From Candidatus Nitrosopumilus sp. (lineage in GTDB: Archaea; Thermoproteota; Nitrososphaeria; Nitrososphaerales; Nitrosopumilaceae), in the NCBI GenBank assembly GCA_029861345.1, contig JAOTZM010000006.1, positions 1 through 32,783 of the forward strand: 32,783 nucleotides of DNA. Reading direction: 5' to 3'. The notes under the pieces are model-generated. The model saw nothing but the letters and a program-made list of their open reading frames with translations, did no database searches and had not been told where the DNA came from. Below are positions 1 through 7,392 of this stretch, piece by piece. The position numbers and the translations under genes were made by a program. Numbering within the stretch: position 1 is the first letter of the stretch; every line of letters begins with the position of its first letter.

Positions 1-213
1 AAGCATCTTCCGCAACCAAATCAAATGGGACACTGGTTCTATTTCTCAGAATTTGGAGACAACAATACACTTTTGATTCTATCTAGTGATGCTGATGTTG
101 AGAAGATTGTAGAAGCAATCCAAGCAAATGCTGGAATTGGAAAAATAATTGTAACTAATGTAGAAGAGCTTATCGATATACAAAAAAACACAAAAGGCGA
201 AGCAGCTCTTTAA
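1..213 (+). CDS. P-II-like nitrogen regulatory protein, 5'-truncated by window edge
   Basis: The reading frame is open from base 1, so only about the last 70 residues of a longer gene are visible. The visible part matches the second half of the P-II (GlnB/GlnK) fold: a beta strand (NTLLILSSD), a helix with DVEKIVEAIQ, then GKIIVTNVEELIDIQ and a final KGEAAL, comparable to the family's usual GKIFV..VEEVIRIRTGE..EDAL ending. P-II proteins are trimeric sensors of ATP/ADP and 2-oxoglutarate that control ammonium transporters and nitrogen enzymes. The usual ATP-binding B-loop (RTGxxGDGKI) is shortened here to NAGIGKI, so this is a divergent member, perhaps with altered ligand binding. A P-II paralogue lies about 400 bp downstream on the same strand, which supports the family call. 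The start and T-loop cannot be seen. Confidence 0.6.
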   Translation, partial: KHLPQPNQMGHWFYFSEFGDNNTLLILSSDADVEKIVEAIQANAGIGKIIVTNVEELIDIQKNTKGEAAL

Positions 214-616
214 TTTAGAATCTCAACTTTTCTGCTCTTAATCTTATGATTGTTAGTATTGCTAATATAATGAAAGTCTAGTTAATGAATTCATTTGCTA
301 ATTAGTTGTGTTTGTAGGATAAAGTTTTCAGAGAACAATCTGTCATTTTATCAAATTACTTCCTGAATTTTATTTTTGATCACTTCGATTGGTTATTCTA
401 TTTTGATTCTCTGTATCTATGATAAAACATTGTTTTGAACAAAAATTGTTTTGAACAAAAATTGTTTTGAACAAAAATTGTTTTGAACAAAAATTGCTTA
501 CCCTGTCACTAAACTCTTTATCATAATTTTTGCATTTCAACCTTACATTAAACACAAAAATCCTTTACATATTTTTTCTCAAATTACTATTATAGATCAT
601 CCTCATAGAAAATTGT
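214..616. other. Intergenic region between two P-II genes
   Basis: No convincing gene was found in these roughly 400 bases. They hold the tandem 16-bp repeat array at 430-493, flanked by AT-rich DNA. A TATA-like stretch (attactattatag, about 583-595) lies roughly 26 bases before the ATG at 617. A 61-codon minus-strand frame over the repeats has a low-complexity translation forced by the repeat itself and is not supported. Confidence 0.5.
430..493. repeat. Four perfect tandem copies of a 16-bp dyad repeat
   Basis: The unit TTGTTTTGAACAAAAA occurs four times head to tail without a mismatch (430-445, 446-461, 462-477, 478-493), and a partial fifth copy (ttg) follows. Each unit contains an inverted repeat, TTGTT-TTG-AACAA. 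The array lies about 125 bp upstream of the P-II gene that starts at 617. It could be an operator array for a dimeric regulator or simply a slippage-generated microsatellite. Sixteen bases is about one and a half helical turns, so neighbouring dyads would sit on roughly opposite faces of the DNA. Confidence 0.9.
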
Positions 617-952
617 ATGAAGAAGATAGAGGCTATAGTACTTCCATCTAAAGAAAAAGACATTGTAGATGCCTTACAAAAGACTGGAATTGGTGGTTTA
701 ACCATAACCACTGGAAAGGGTCGTGGTAAAGGACCAAGACTTGTCAAGCCTGGTGTAGGACGTTATATTGAAAGATACAATGATGTCTTGACATTTGTTA
801 TTGTAGTTGATGATTCTAAAGTAGATGAAATAGTTTCTGTAATTACAGATGTATCTCACACTGGTTCACTAGGTGACGGAAAAATCTTCATATCCACAAT
901 AGATGAAATTGTTGATATTACCACTAAGCAAAAGGGTGAAAAATATATCTAA
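617..952 (+). CDS. Nitrogen regulatory protein P-II (GlnB/GlnK family)
   Basis: This 111-residue protein has the normal P-II length. It starts MKKIEAIVLPSKEKDIVDAL (first beta-alpha unit). GIGGLTITTGKGRGKGP leads into the T-loop, and the B-loop and C-terminal part read HTGSLGDGKIFISTIDEIVDI. The intact TGxxGDGKIF B-loop argues for ATP/ADP binding in the cytoplasm and a trimeric sensor of energy and 2-oxoglutarate. The T-loop (LVKPGVGRYIERY region) lacks the tyrosine that bacterial GlnB uses for uridylylation at the usual place, in keeping with archaeal P-II proteins, so control is probably by ligands alone. Targets in this group are usually ammonium transporters or nitrogen-assimilation enzymes, but none is visible in the window. 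It is close to a second P-II paralogue upstream. A TATA-like box near 590 suggests a leaderless or very short-leader transcript. Confidence 0.9.
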   Translation: MKKIEAIVLPSKEKDIVDALQKTGIGGLTITTGKGRGKGPRLVKPGVGRYIERYNDVLTFVIVVDDSKVDEIVSVITDVSHTGSLGDGKIFISTIDEIVDITTKQKGEKYI

Positions 953-981
953 TTTGATTTTGATGTGATATTAATTCTTAA

Positions 982-1092
982 ATGCCTTTTAGTCTAATAT
1001 ATGATATGAGAACAAGTGATCCTAAATATAGAAAGTATATGTTTGCTTTAATGGGTGTATGTGCTGCAATAATATTATTGGTAAACATATGA
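982..1092 (+). CDS. Very small predicted membrane protein (36 aa)
   Basis: An ATG at 982 opens a 36-codon frame ending in TGA at 1090-1092. The peptide has a polar, positively charged N-terminal half (MRTSDPKYRKY) followed by one hydrophobic helix (MFALMGVCAAIILLVNI), the layout of a single-pass small membrane protein or of the N-terminal anchor of a longer one. The stop overlaps an ATG at 1089, but that frame closes after 25 codons. A separate open stretch in frame 2 (1121-1330) looks like protein-coding sequence, so this may be the anchor of a gene broken by a frameshift. No function can be assigned. Confidence 0.4.
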   Translation: MPFSLIYDMRTSDPKYRKYMFALMGVCAAIILLVNI

Positions 1093-1120
1093 AAATGATT
1101 CCAGTGAATTATCATAATAA

Positions 1121-1330
1121 TATCTGTTCAATTCAAACATTACAATACCGAAAGAATTTTTGGTAGAAAATCAAGGTGATCTTGGATTATCTCTACGAAC
1201 AAATGAAATGTCAATCAATTTCATGAAAAAGGGTTCTGCAGTTATTATAGGACCAAAAGATGAATCTGAAGATATTTCATTATATAATTATCTACTTGGA
1301 AAAAAGATAATCAAAAAAACAACAAATTAA
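1121..1330 (+). pseudogene. Open stretch without a good start, possible remnant of the gene beginning at 982
   Basis: Frame 2 is open from 1121 to the TAA at 1328-1330. It encodes a protein-like sequence (ITIPKEFLVENQGDLGLSL, then NFMKKGSAVIIGPKDESEDI and YNYLLGKKIIKK). No ATG lies at the 5' end. The first usable start is a TTG at 1160. Immediately upstream in the same frame are two adjacent TAA codons (1115-1120), and before those a stretch reading YENDSSELS that would continue the membrane peptide from 982 after a one-base frameshift. The simplest reading is one former gene of about 115 codons with an N-terminal membrane anchor, now broken by a frameshift plus tandem stops. A functional short protein from TTG 1160 cannot be excluded. 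Confidence 0.35.
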
Positions 1331-1358
1331 ATATCATACTTAGCTTGATAACTATTCT

Positions 1359-1796
1359 ATGAATAAATTTATAATTTTAGGGATTTTTTTTCTTGGATTA
1401 ATACCATTAATAGATAATTCTTTTCAAACTGAAATTCAAAATGATATTTTTGTTTTTGTACAAACTAGTATAAAAAATTCTGATGGTCAACTAGTAACCT
1501 ATCTTGAATCCTCAAAATTCTCTCATTTGAATTTACCCGCACTTGACTCCTTTTTAGATTTTGAAGCATCTCAAGGAAGTTCTCCAATCATTACAATTGA
1601 TGGAAAACAATATGAAATTATAAGAAGAGTACAGTCACAATCGTTTGATTATGAAGGACTAGTAGCAAGTACTATTTTGTATGATCGTATTGAAGAAAAA
1701 TCCATACTTCTTGCTAGATTCAGTCATGATGGATATCAAGTAATTCCCGGTGATATCCTAGAGTCAATGTGGACTTTTATTCGACCTGTCTCTTAG
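1359..1796 (+). CDS. Small secreted or membrane-anchored protein of unknown function
   Basis: This 145-residue protein begins with a clear hydrophobic export segment (residues 2-20, FIILGIFFLGLIPLIDNSF) and continues as a polar, probably extracellular beta-rich domain. Recognisable stretches are FVFVQTSIKNSDGQLVTYLE, ITIDGKQYEIIRRVQ and ILLARFSHDGYQVIPGD. There are no cysteines, no further membrane segment and no family motif that I recognise. The domain lies outside the cytoplasmic membrane if the signal is functional. The last 20 bases overlap the 3' end of the convergent gene at 1777-3054, so the two mRNAs share complementary tails. Confidence 0.7.
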   Translation: MNKFIILGIFFLGLIPLIDNSFQTEIQNDIFVFVQTSIKNSDGQLVTYLESSKFSHLNLPALDSFLDFEASQGSSPIITIDGKQYEIIRRVQSQSFDYEGLVASTILYDRIEEKSILLARFSHDGYQVIPGDILESMWTFIRPVS

Positions 1797-3054
1797 ATAA
1801 TAGTACTCCAACACCTATTGCGAAAAACACTACTAGTGGTACAAATCTATATGGTTGATTTGTTTGATTGGTAAATCCCGTCAATATTGGGGCTATTAAT
1901 AATATTCCCGCAATTAACACCATTATTGATTCAGCATTTCTTATTCCACTTTTTGATATTAGGAATAGTCCAACAATTAGTGGAATCATAAAAAGAATTA
2001 CAAGTCCATCAAATCTAAGTTGATATGAAAAAGATGTAAAACCCATCCAGAATTCATTAGGCTCAAATACTTCTTGTGTCTCCTGAATTGAGGAATCTGT
2101 TCCAATTGCTATTCCGCCAATTACTATTATCATGCTAGTAACTCCAGCAGTTATTGCTTTTTGTTTTTTGGATATACTGCTTCTAAGAATAAAGTATATT
2201 GACATTGGTAAAAATAATATGGTAAGTGCCTTTGAAGGAATCGAAAGAAAATAAGATACAGGCGATAGAGGCCAAAACTTGTAAACTGTATATAATGAAA
2301 CTAAATAAAATAAAACCCAAAAATTTGTGTAAGAAACAGATGTATCATATTTCAAAAATACGCTACTTTGCATTAGAATTATCACTGATATGATTCCCGC
2401 AAATCTTTTCTGAGCTATTCTCTTTGTAATAAAATAAGTTGTAATCAATAATACAATACTTGCAAATAATGGAATTACTTTATAATTCCCAAAAATCTCC
2501 ATTGATGATGTTAGGAAAAAATACTTTACATGTGGCTCAAATGATGTTATAACTTGTTCTGGAGACCAAGACTCAAGACGATTTTTAACTCCTTTGTAGT
2601 CTTCAAATTCTTCTTCGTATGCTAATTCTCCTGCACTTACAGCAGTGTATATTATCAATAATACTAGTAGTGTAATTAATGCAACCTTCTTGGATATTTC
2701 AAATAAAAAGAATCTTCTGAATACAGATAATATTGATTGAGGTAATTTTTGTTTAAAGTATAAACCTAAAAGACAAAATATGATGATATTTGCTAAAATT
2801 ATTCCCCCTGACCATGTACCAAATTCAAAAGGATTTGGGATTATTGGCTGTATTCCTGGAATTTTAATTGTACCTAAAGCAAGAATTCCGGGAAAAATAA
2901 CAGGAACAAAACTAATTAAAACAACTGATATTGAAAAAATAAACGCTATCCAACTGATGCATTCTTTTGGTAAATTTCTAGTTTGATTTTTGTTAATATC
3001 TTCATCCTTACTTACTCTCTCAGGTTTATTTTTATTTTTTTTTACCAATTTCAT
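1777..3054 (-). CDS. Polytopic membrane protein, possible GT-C type glycosyltransferase
   Basis: The 425-residue protein has a charged, lysine-rich cytoplasmic N-terminus (about residues 1-30) followed by roughly nine or ten hydrophobic segments. After the third segment comes an acidic loop (GELAYEEEFEDYKGV) and then EPHVKYFFLTSSMEIFG. Acidic first-loop motifs of this kind are typical of GT-C enzymes (PMT/ArnT/GT39 type), which transfer sugars from polyprenyl-phosphate carriers outside the membrane. A GT-C role suits the neighbouring sugar genes and the polyprenyl-phosphate-hexose synthase-like gene at 21703, but the match is architectural rather than motif-perfect. A TATA-like TTTAAA at 3075-3080 lies about 26 bases from the ATG, so this start implies a leaderless mRNA. 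The 3' end overlaps the convergent gene by 20 bases. Confidence 0.55.
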   Translation of the reverse strand: MKLVKKNKNKPERVSKDEDINKNQTRNLPKECISWIAFIFSISVVLISFVPVIFPGILALGTIKIPGIQPIIPNPFEFGTWSGGIILANIIIFCLLGLYFKQKLPQSILSVFRRFFLFEISKKVALITLLVLLIIYTAVSAGELAYEEEFEDYKGVKNRLESWSPEQVITSFEPHVKYFFLTSSMEIFGNYKVIPLFASIVLLITTYFITKRIAQKRFAGIISVIILMQSSVFLKYDTSVSYTNFWVLFYLVSLYTVYKFWPLSPVSYFLSIPSKALTILFLPMSIYFILRSSISKKQKAITAGVTSMIIVIGGIAIGTDSSIQETQEVFEPNEFWMGFTSFSYQLRFDGLVILFMIPLIVGLFLISKSGIRNAESIMVLIAGILLIAPILTGFTNQTNQPYRFVPLVVFFAIGVGVLLSKRQVE

Positions 3055-3074
3055 ATGGATTTAATATTTACTTC

Positions 3075-3080
3075 TTTAAA
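3075..3080 (-). promoter_or_regulatory. TATA-like box for the minus-strand membrane-protein gene
   Basis: On the minus strand, GGATTTAAAG is centred about 24-26 bases upstream of the ATG at 3054. That is the spacing expected if transcription starts at or next to the start codon, as is common in this archaeal group. Confidence 0.35.
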
Positions 3081-3170
3081 TCCGCTGTGGAATATATCAT
3101 ATATCTAATTTCACAATTATTGATATATTTGGAGATTAGGAAAAAACTTACTATCAATAAATTGGTTCAA

Positions 3171-3180
3171 TCATATATGG
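3171..3180 (+). promoter_or_regulatory. TATA-like box for the isomerase gene
   Basis: TCATATATGG is centred about 26 bases before the ATG at 3201, again predicting a leaderless transcript. No Shine-Dalgarno-like sequence precedes the ATG (the preceding bases are aaaatttagtaa). Confidence 0.35.
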
Positions 3181-3200
3181 TAAAAATTAAAATTTAGTAA

Positions 3201-4211
3201 ATGGAGCGTTGGGAAATAAAAAAATTTGATTCTAATAAAATATGTCAAGTCTATGACAAATGGCCACAACTTGCCAAGGAATCTTATGAATCTGATATAG
3301 AAACTATTGATTTTGATAACATAAACCATATTATTTTTTCTGGAATGGGCGGTTCTGGTGCTATAGGTGATTTATTTTCTGCAATACTTTCAAAAACTGA
3401 TGTTCATGTAAGTATAGTAAAGGGTTATCTACTCCCAAAAACTGTTGATTCCAACACACTTGTTGTAACAACAAGTGTTTCTGGTAACACTGTAGAAACT
3501 CTAACGATTTTGGAATCTATACAGAAATTAAACTGTAAAAAAATTGCGTTTTCCTCTGGTGGTAAAATGGAATCTTTTTGTTTAAAAAATAAAATTCAAT
3601 TTAGAAAGATCCCAATTATTCATTCTCCTAGAGCATCATTTGTAAGCTATGTCTATTCAATTCTGAAAGTTCTTAATTCTGTAATTCCAATTAAACAGCA
3701 AGATATTGTAGAATCTCTTGATCAATTAAAAGAAACTGCAAAACAAATCTCGTCTGATCATCTCACAGATACAAACCCTTCATTGAATTTAGCAAATTGG
3801 ATTTCTGGAATTCCCTTAATTTATTATCCTTGGGGATTGCAGGCAGCTGCAATTCGATTTAAGAATTCGCTCCAAGAAAATGCCAAAATCCATGCAATGG
3901 TAGAAGATGTTATTGAGGCCTGTCACAATGGAATAGTTTGCTGGGAAAGACCTGCCAACATACAACCAATTTTACTTCAAGGGCATGATGATTATATCAA
4001 AACTAAAGAGAGGTGGTTAATTCTTAAGGAATATTTCAAAGAAAATAATATTGAATATCAAGAGATAATGTCTTCAAATGGAAATATTCTTACAAAACTT
4101 TTAAATTTAATTTATCTTCTGGATTATTCATCAATTTATAGGGCTATATTATTAAAAACAGATCCTTCTCCTACTAGTTCAATAGATTTTATAAAAAAAC
4201 ATCTTCTATAA
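3201..4211 (+). CDS. Bifunctional phosphoglucose/phosphomannose isomerase
   Basis: This 336-residue SIS-domain protein has the length of the archaeal PGI/PMI family, which interconverts glucose-6-P, fructose-6-P and mannose-6-P in the cytoplasm. The sugar-phosphate loop SGMGGSG lies at 47-53 and the second SIS motif SVSGNTVET at 92-100. The base Glu226 (in SLQENAK) and His242 (in ACHNGIV) are 16 residues apart, the same spacing as the catalytic Glu and His of the characterised Pyrobaculum enzyme. A C-terminal Lys (about 333, FIKKHL) completes the set. By making mannose-6-P it would feed GDP-mannose for the 4,6-dehydratase at 6298-7323, and it links gluconeogenesis to the glycan genes around it. 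Two glycosyltransferases follow on the same strand. Confidence 0.9.
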   Translation: MERWEIKKFDSNKICQVYDKWPQLAKESYESDIETIDFDNINHIIFSGMGGSGAIGDLFSAILSKTDVHVSIVKGYLLPKTVDSNTLVVTTSVSGNTVETLTILESIQKLNCKKIAFSSGGKMESFCLKNKIQFRKIPIIHSPRASFVSYVYSILKVLNSVIPIKQQDIVESLDQLKETAKQISSDHLTDTNPSLNLANWISGIPLIYYPWGLQAAAIRFKNSLQENAKIHAMVEDVIEACHNGIVCWERPANIQPILLQGHDDYIKTKERWLILKEYFKENNIEYQEIMSSNGNILTKLLNLIYLLDYSSIYRAILLKTDPSPTSSIDFIKKHLL

Positions 4212-4263
4212 GGTAATTTTAATAGTAAAAATATAATTCAACAAAACTCCTGAATTATTTATC

Positions 4264-5154
4264 TTGCATTCATTAAATGATAAAGTCTCTGTTATAATGC
4301 CAATTTATAACTCTGAAAAATTTTTAAAAGATTCAATTAATTCTGTACTGCATCAAACCTATCAAAATCTAGAGATTATAGTAATCGATGATGGCTCAAC
4401 TGATAATTCTTTAAAAATATTGCAAAAATATTCTGATAAGATAACTGTCATTCATCAAGAAAACAAAGGATTAGCTGATGCGTTAAATGTTGGAATAAAA
4501 AATATGAACGGAAAATGGTTCAAATGGTTCTCTCCTGATGATATTCTTTACAGTGACGCAATTGAAATCCTTGTTAATGAAGCAAAGAAATTACCTGAAA
4601 ACACCATTATCTACTCTAATTGGGAATTAATTGATAATGTTGGTAAAAAAATTAGAGATTTTTTTGAATCAAACTATAATGAACTAAACATATTTGAATA
4701 CAATGTACGGCTACTTGATGGTCAACAAATTAATGTTAACACAACATTAATTCCTGCATCTTTGTTCGAGAAAGGATGTTTAATTCAGAATTTAGAAGAT
4801 CCTGTTGCCATTGACTATGATTTTTTCCTGCGAGCTGGTATGCTATATGATACAAAATTTTACCTCATTTCAAAATCTCTTGTGCAATACAGAATTCACT
4901 CTCTTCAATTATCTCATAAAAATATTATAAAAACACTTTCTTATCTTCTCAAAATTCGGAAAAATATTATGTCTAAACTTGATGATGCTGATAAAAAACA
5001 TTATTTACAACATTTATCCCTATACAAAAAAAATAAATCTATTTCAAAAAAAACTCTTGAATTTGGTTTAAAACTAACACAAAATTTTTTACCTAATGAA
5101 ATTACAGATAAGTTACTAGTTTTTTATGTAAATTATATTAGAAATAATAGATAA
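4264..5154 (+). CDS. Family 2 glycosyltransferase
   Basis: This 296-residue GT2 (GT-A fold) enzyme has the classic N-terminal VSVIMPIYNSEKFL, then IIVIDDGSTDNS, an NKGLADALNVGI acceptor-side motif and a metal-binding FSPDD in the DxD position (about residues 95-99). A C-terminal helical part follows. It would move a sugar from a nucleotide donor to a growing glycan on the cytoplasmic face of the membrane; donor and acceptor cannot be predicted. The start is a TTG at 4264; no in-frame ATG precedes the fold, so TTG is well supported. It lies between the isomerase and a second GT2 on the same strand, with about 50-bp gaps, probably one expression unit. Confidence 0.88.
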   Translation: MHSLNDKVSVIMPIYNSEKFLKDSINSVLHQTYQNLEIIVIDDGSTDNSLKILQKYSDKITVIHQENKGLADALNVGIKNMNGKWFKWFSPDDILYSDAIEILVNEAKKLPENTIIYSNWELIDNVGKKIRDFFESNYNELNIFEYNVRLLDGQQINVNTTLIPASLFEKGCLIQNLEDPVAIDYDFFLRAGMLYDTKFYLISKSLVQYRIHSLQLSHKNIIKTLSYLLKIRKNIMSKLDDADKKHYLQHLSLYKKNKSISKKTLEFGLKLTQNFLPNEITDKLLVFYVNYIRNNR

Positions 5155-5196
5155 AGATTCATAAAACAATTTTTACTTCTAATCAATAAAGTAGTC

Positions 5197-6195
5197 ATGA
5201 ATAAAAATACTCCCTTGGTGTCAATTATTATAGTTAATTACAATGGGAAAAAATTTCTAGATGATTGCTTTGATACATTACAAAAAATTACATATTCAAA
5301 TTTTGAAATTATTTTAATTGATAACAACTCTACAGATAACAGTATAGAATTTATTAAAAATAGATACCCCTCAACAATTATTATTAAGCTTGAAAAGAAT
5401 TATGGATTTGCTTATCCAAATAATGTTGGTGCAAAAAATGCAAAAGGTGATTTTTTATTATTTCTTAATAATGATACCAAAGTTCATCCAGATTTTATCT
5501 CTGAAATGGTTGATGTTTTAAAAAAAGATTCTAAAATTGCTATTTGCCAAAGCATGCTACTAAAACCTGATGGAGGTATAGATTCAAGTGGTGATTTCGT
5601 TGATCACCTTGGTGGTGTTTATAGTTCTAAAGAACAAATACATGATATTCGTGAAATTTTGAGTGCGAGGGGTGCATCAATGATGATCAGAAAAGAAATT
5701 TTTAATAAATTAAAAGGATTTGATGAAAAATTTTTTGTATCTTTTGAAGATGTTGATTTGGGATGGAGAGCGTGGATATTTGGATATAAGGTTGTAGTAA
5801 TTCCTAATTCTATTGTTTATCATGTAGGGGCGCAAACCACAAAAAAAATGGGAAACGAATTGTCTTTTCATGGATTTAAAAATCTTTTAGCTATGAAGAT
5901 AACAAATTTTGAACCAAAATTTGCGATAAAAAATATTTTCTTATTTTTCATATTAGGAGGAATAAAAATGCTGAAAATCATGTTTGATTATAGATTTAAA
6001 GGCACAACTAATGTACTGACTTTTGAAAAAACCCCTGTATCCAAACCTAGCATTAGATCAATTTTAAGAGGTATATTTTGGATTTTTGGTAATTATAGAT
6101 ATCTTATCCACAAACAAAAATGGATAAATTCTCATAGAGTGTTTTGTACACCCGACTTGCAGAAAAAAAATGTAATACGAAACTCGATTTCTTGA
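5197..6195 (+). CDS. Family 2 glycosyltransferase, rhamnosyltransferase-like
   Basis: This 332-residue GT2 enzyme has the motifs VSIIIVNYNGKKFLDDC, IILIDNNSTDNSIE, NYGFAYPNNVG and the metal site FLNNDTKV. Later motifs are RGASMMIRKEIF, GFDEKFFVSFEDVDLGWRA and VYHVGAQTT. This NNDT plus FEDVDLGWR plus HxxG pattern is typical of the WbbL/RfbN-like branch, many members of which transfer rhamnose from dTDP-L-rhamnose. That donor could come from the rfb operon at 18187-21657. A hydrophobic segment near residues 245-258 (IFLFFILGGIKML) suggests peripheral or monotopic membrane attachment. Acceptor unknown. Confidence 0.87.
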   Translation: MNKNTPLVSIIIVNYNGKKFLDDCFDTLQKITYSNFEIILIDNNSTDNSIEFIKNRYPSTIIIKLEKNYGFAYPNNVGAKNAKGDFLLFLNNDTKVHPDFISEMVDVLKKDSKIAICQSMLLKPDGGIDSSGDFVDHLGGVYSSKEQIHDIREILSARGASMMIRKEIFNKLKGFDEKFFVSFEDVDLGWRAWIFGYKVVVIPNSIVYHVGAQTTKKMGNELSFHGFKNLLAMKITNFEPKFAIKNIFLFFILGGIKMLKIMFDYRFKGTTNVLTFEKTPVSKPSIRSILRGIFWIFGNYRYLIHKQKWINSHRVFCTPDLQKKNVIRNSIS

Positions 6196-6297
6196 TAATT
6201 TCAATTTTTATCTTCTCTACCAAAAAAGCTAAGAATTATAACTAAAATATTTCGAATTTTTCTATCGTATTAAATGATTTAAAGAAATACTATGTCT

Positions 6298-7323
6298 TTA
6301 TTTAAATGCTGAGTCGTCTCCAGATGTGAAAGCATCCCAAGGGAAAAATTCCTTTTTCTGCCATCTTTCCCATCTTGAAATGTCTTCTTCAACCATGATT
6401 TTGATTAATTTCTTAAATTTAGTTTTAGGTTTCCAACCCAATTTCTTTTCTGCTTTAGAATAATCTCCTTTTAGATGCTGAACATCATTGGGTCTTTGAT
6501 TCTCTTTTGATATGGATATGCACTTTGAAGAAATTCCTGCAATGTTGCAAGCTTCTATAACAAAATCTTTAACTGAATGAGTATCATTTGTGGCAAGAAC
6601 AAAATCATCAGGTTTTGGTTGTTGTATCATCTTTCTCATCCCTTCTACGTATTCTGGTGCATATCCCCAGTCTCGTTTGGCCATCAAATTTCCCAGCTTT
6701 AAGTTTTTACTAATCCCAAGTGAAATCTTTGCTACACCATTTGATATTTTCCTAGTAACAAATTCCATTCCTCTTAGGGGCGATTCATGGTTAAACAAAA
6801 TCCCACTTACTGCAAACATTCCATAAGCTTGTCTGTACATGTTTACCGTCCAATGACTATACAATTTTGCAATAGCATATGGACTTGCAGGCTCAAAAGG
6901 AGTTTTTTCATTTTTTACAATTGATTTCTGATTTCCATACATTTCTGATGATGATGCCTGATAAAATTTTATTTTATCATCAAATTTTTTTATTTCATCA
7001 AGCATTCTTATAGTTCCAACTGCTGTAACATTGGCCGTGTATAACGGTTGATCAAAAGATGCTCCTACAAAACTTTGAGCTGCAAGATGATAAATTTCTT
7101 TTGGCTGTGACTTTTGTAGTGCACCTGATATTGAAGCAGAATCTAGCATATCAGCAGGAACGAGATTTATCTTGTGAAAAATATCTAGATAATGTAATCT
7201 CCAAAAATTTGGAGTCGATAATCTTCTGTATGTGCCAAATACATTATATCCTTTATTTATGAGAAATTTAGCTAGGTATGCTCCATCTTGGCCTAAAACT
7301 CCTGTAATTAATGCAGTTTTAAT
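6298..7323 (-). CDS. gmd: GDP-mannose 4,6-dehydratase, apparently starting at a non-standard ATT codon or frameshifted at its start
   Basis: Converts GDP-D-mannose to GDP-4-keto-6-deoxymannose, the precursor of GDP-fucose, GDP-rhamnose and relatives. The frame includes the full extended-SDR fold: KTALITGVLGQDGAYLAKFL, then HLAAQSFVGASF, SSSEMYG, SPYAIAKLYSHW, FNHESPLRG and MAKRDWGYAPEYVEGM. From the ATT at 7321-7323 the catalytic residues would be Ser125, Glu127, Tyr149 and Lys153, and the length (341 aa) matches the family. The first ATG in frame (7147-7149) is codon 59, after the cofactor loop, and no ATG, GTG or TTG lies upstream of it in frame before the TGA at 7330-7332. Either ATT initiates, or one base has been gained or lost relative to the GTG at 7331-7333, which reads out of frame by one. 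It faces an SDR gene across a short shared promoter region. Confidence 0.85.
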   Translation of the reverse strand: MKTALITGVLGQDGAYLAKFLINKGYNVFGTYRRLSTPNFWRLHYLDIFHKINLVPADMLDSASISGALQKSQPKEIYHLAAQSFVGASFDQPLYTANVTAVGTIRMLDEIKKFDDKIKFYQASSSEMYGNQKSIVKNEKTPFEPASPYAIAKLYSHWTVNMYRQAYGMFAVSGILFNHESPLRGMEFVTRKISNGVAKISLGISKNLKLGNLMAKRDWGYAPEYVEGMRKMIQQPKPDDFVLATNDTHSVKDFVIEACNIAGISSKCISISKENQRPNDVQHLKGDYSKAEKKLGWKPKTKFKKLIKIMVEEDISRWERWQKKEFFPWDAFTSGDDSAFK

Positions 7324-7357
7324 ATAAAATCACCGTGTGGTAGGTTACTTGGATAGG

Positions 7358-7365
7358 TTTTAAAA
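7358..7365. promoter_or_regulatory. Palindromic TATA-like box shared by two divergent genes
   Basis: The perfect palindrome TTTTAAAA sits between the dehydratase and the plus-strand SDR gene. Its centre is about 31 bases from the ATG at 7393 and about 38 bases from the ATT at 7323. With transcription starting some 26 bases away, leaders would be about 5 and 12 bases. A symmetric box could drive both directions; two overlapping weaker boxes are an alternative. Confidence 0.4.
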
Positions 7366-7392
7366 GTTATGAATACATCTTGATAGTTTGAA

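Noticed and set aside
370-555. 61-codon minus-strand frame over the 16-bp repeats
   Set aside because: Its translation just repeats the array and has no domain or conserved start; it is a by-product of the tandem repeat.
1777-1796. Tail-to-tail overlap of convergent genes as a possible antisense control site
   Set aside because: Overlaps of about 20 bases between convergent genes are common in compact genomes; a second one occurs at 22555-22575. Nothing specific supports regulation.
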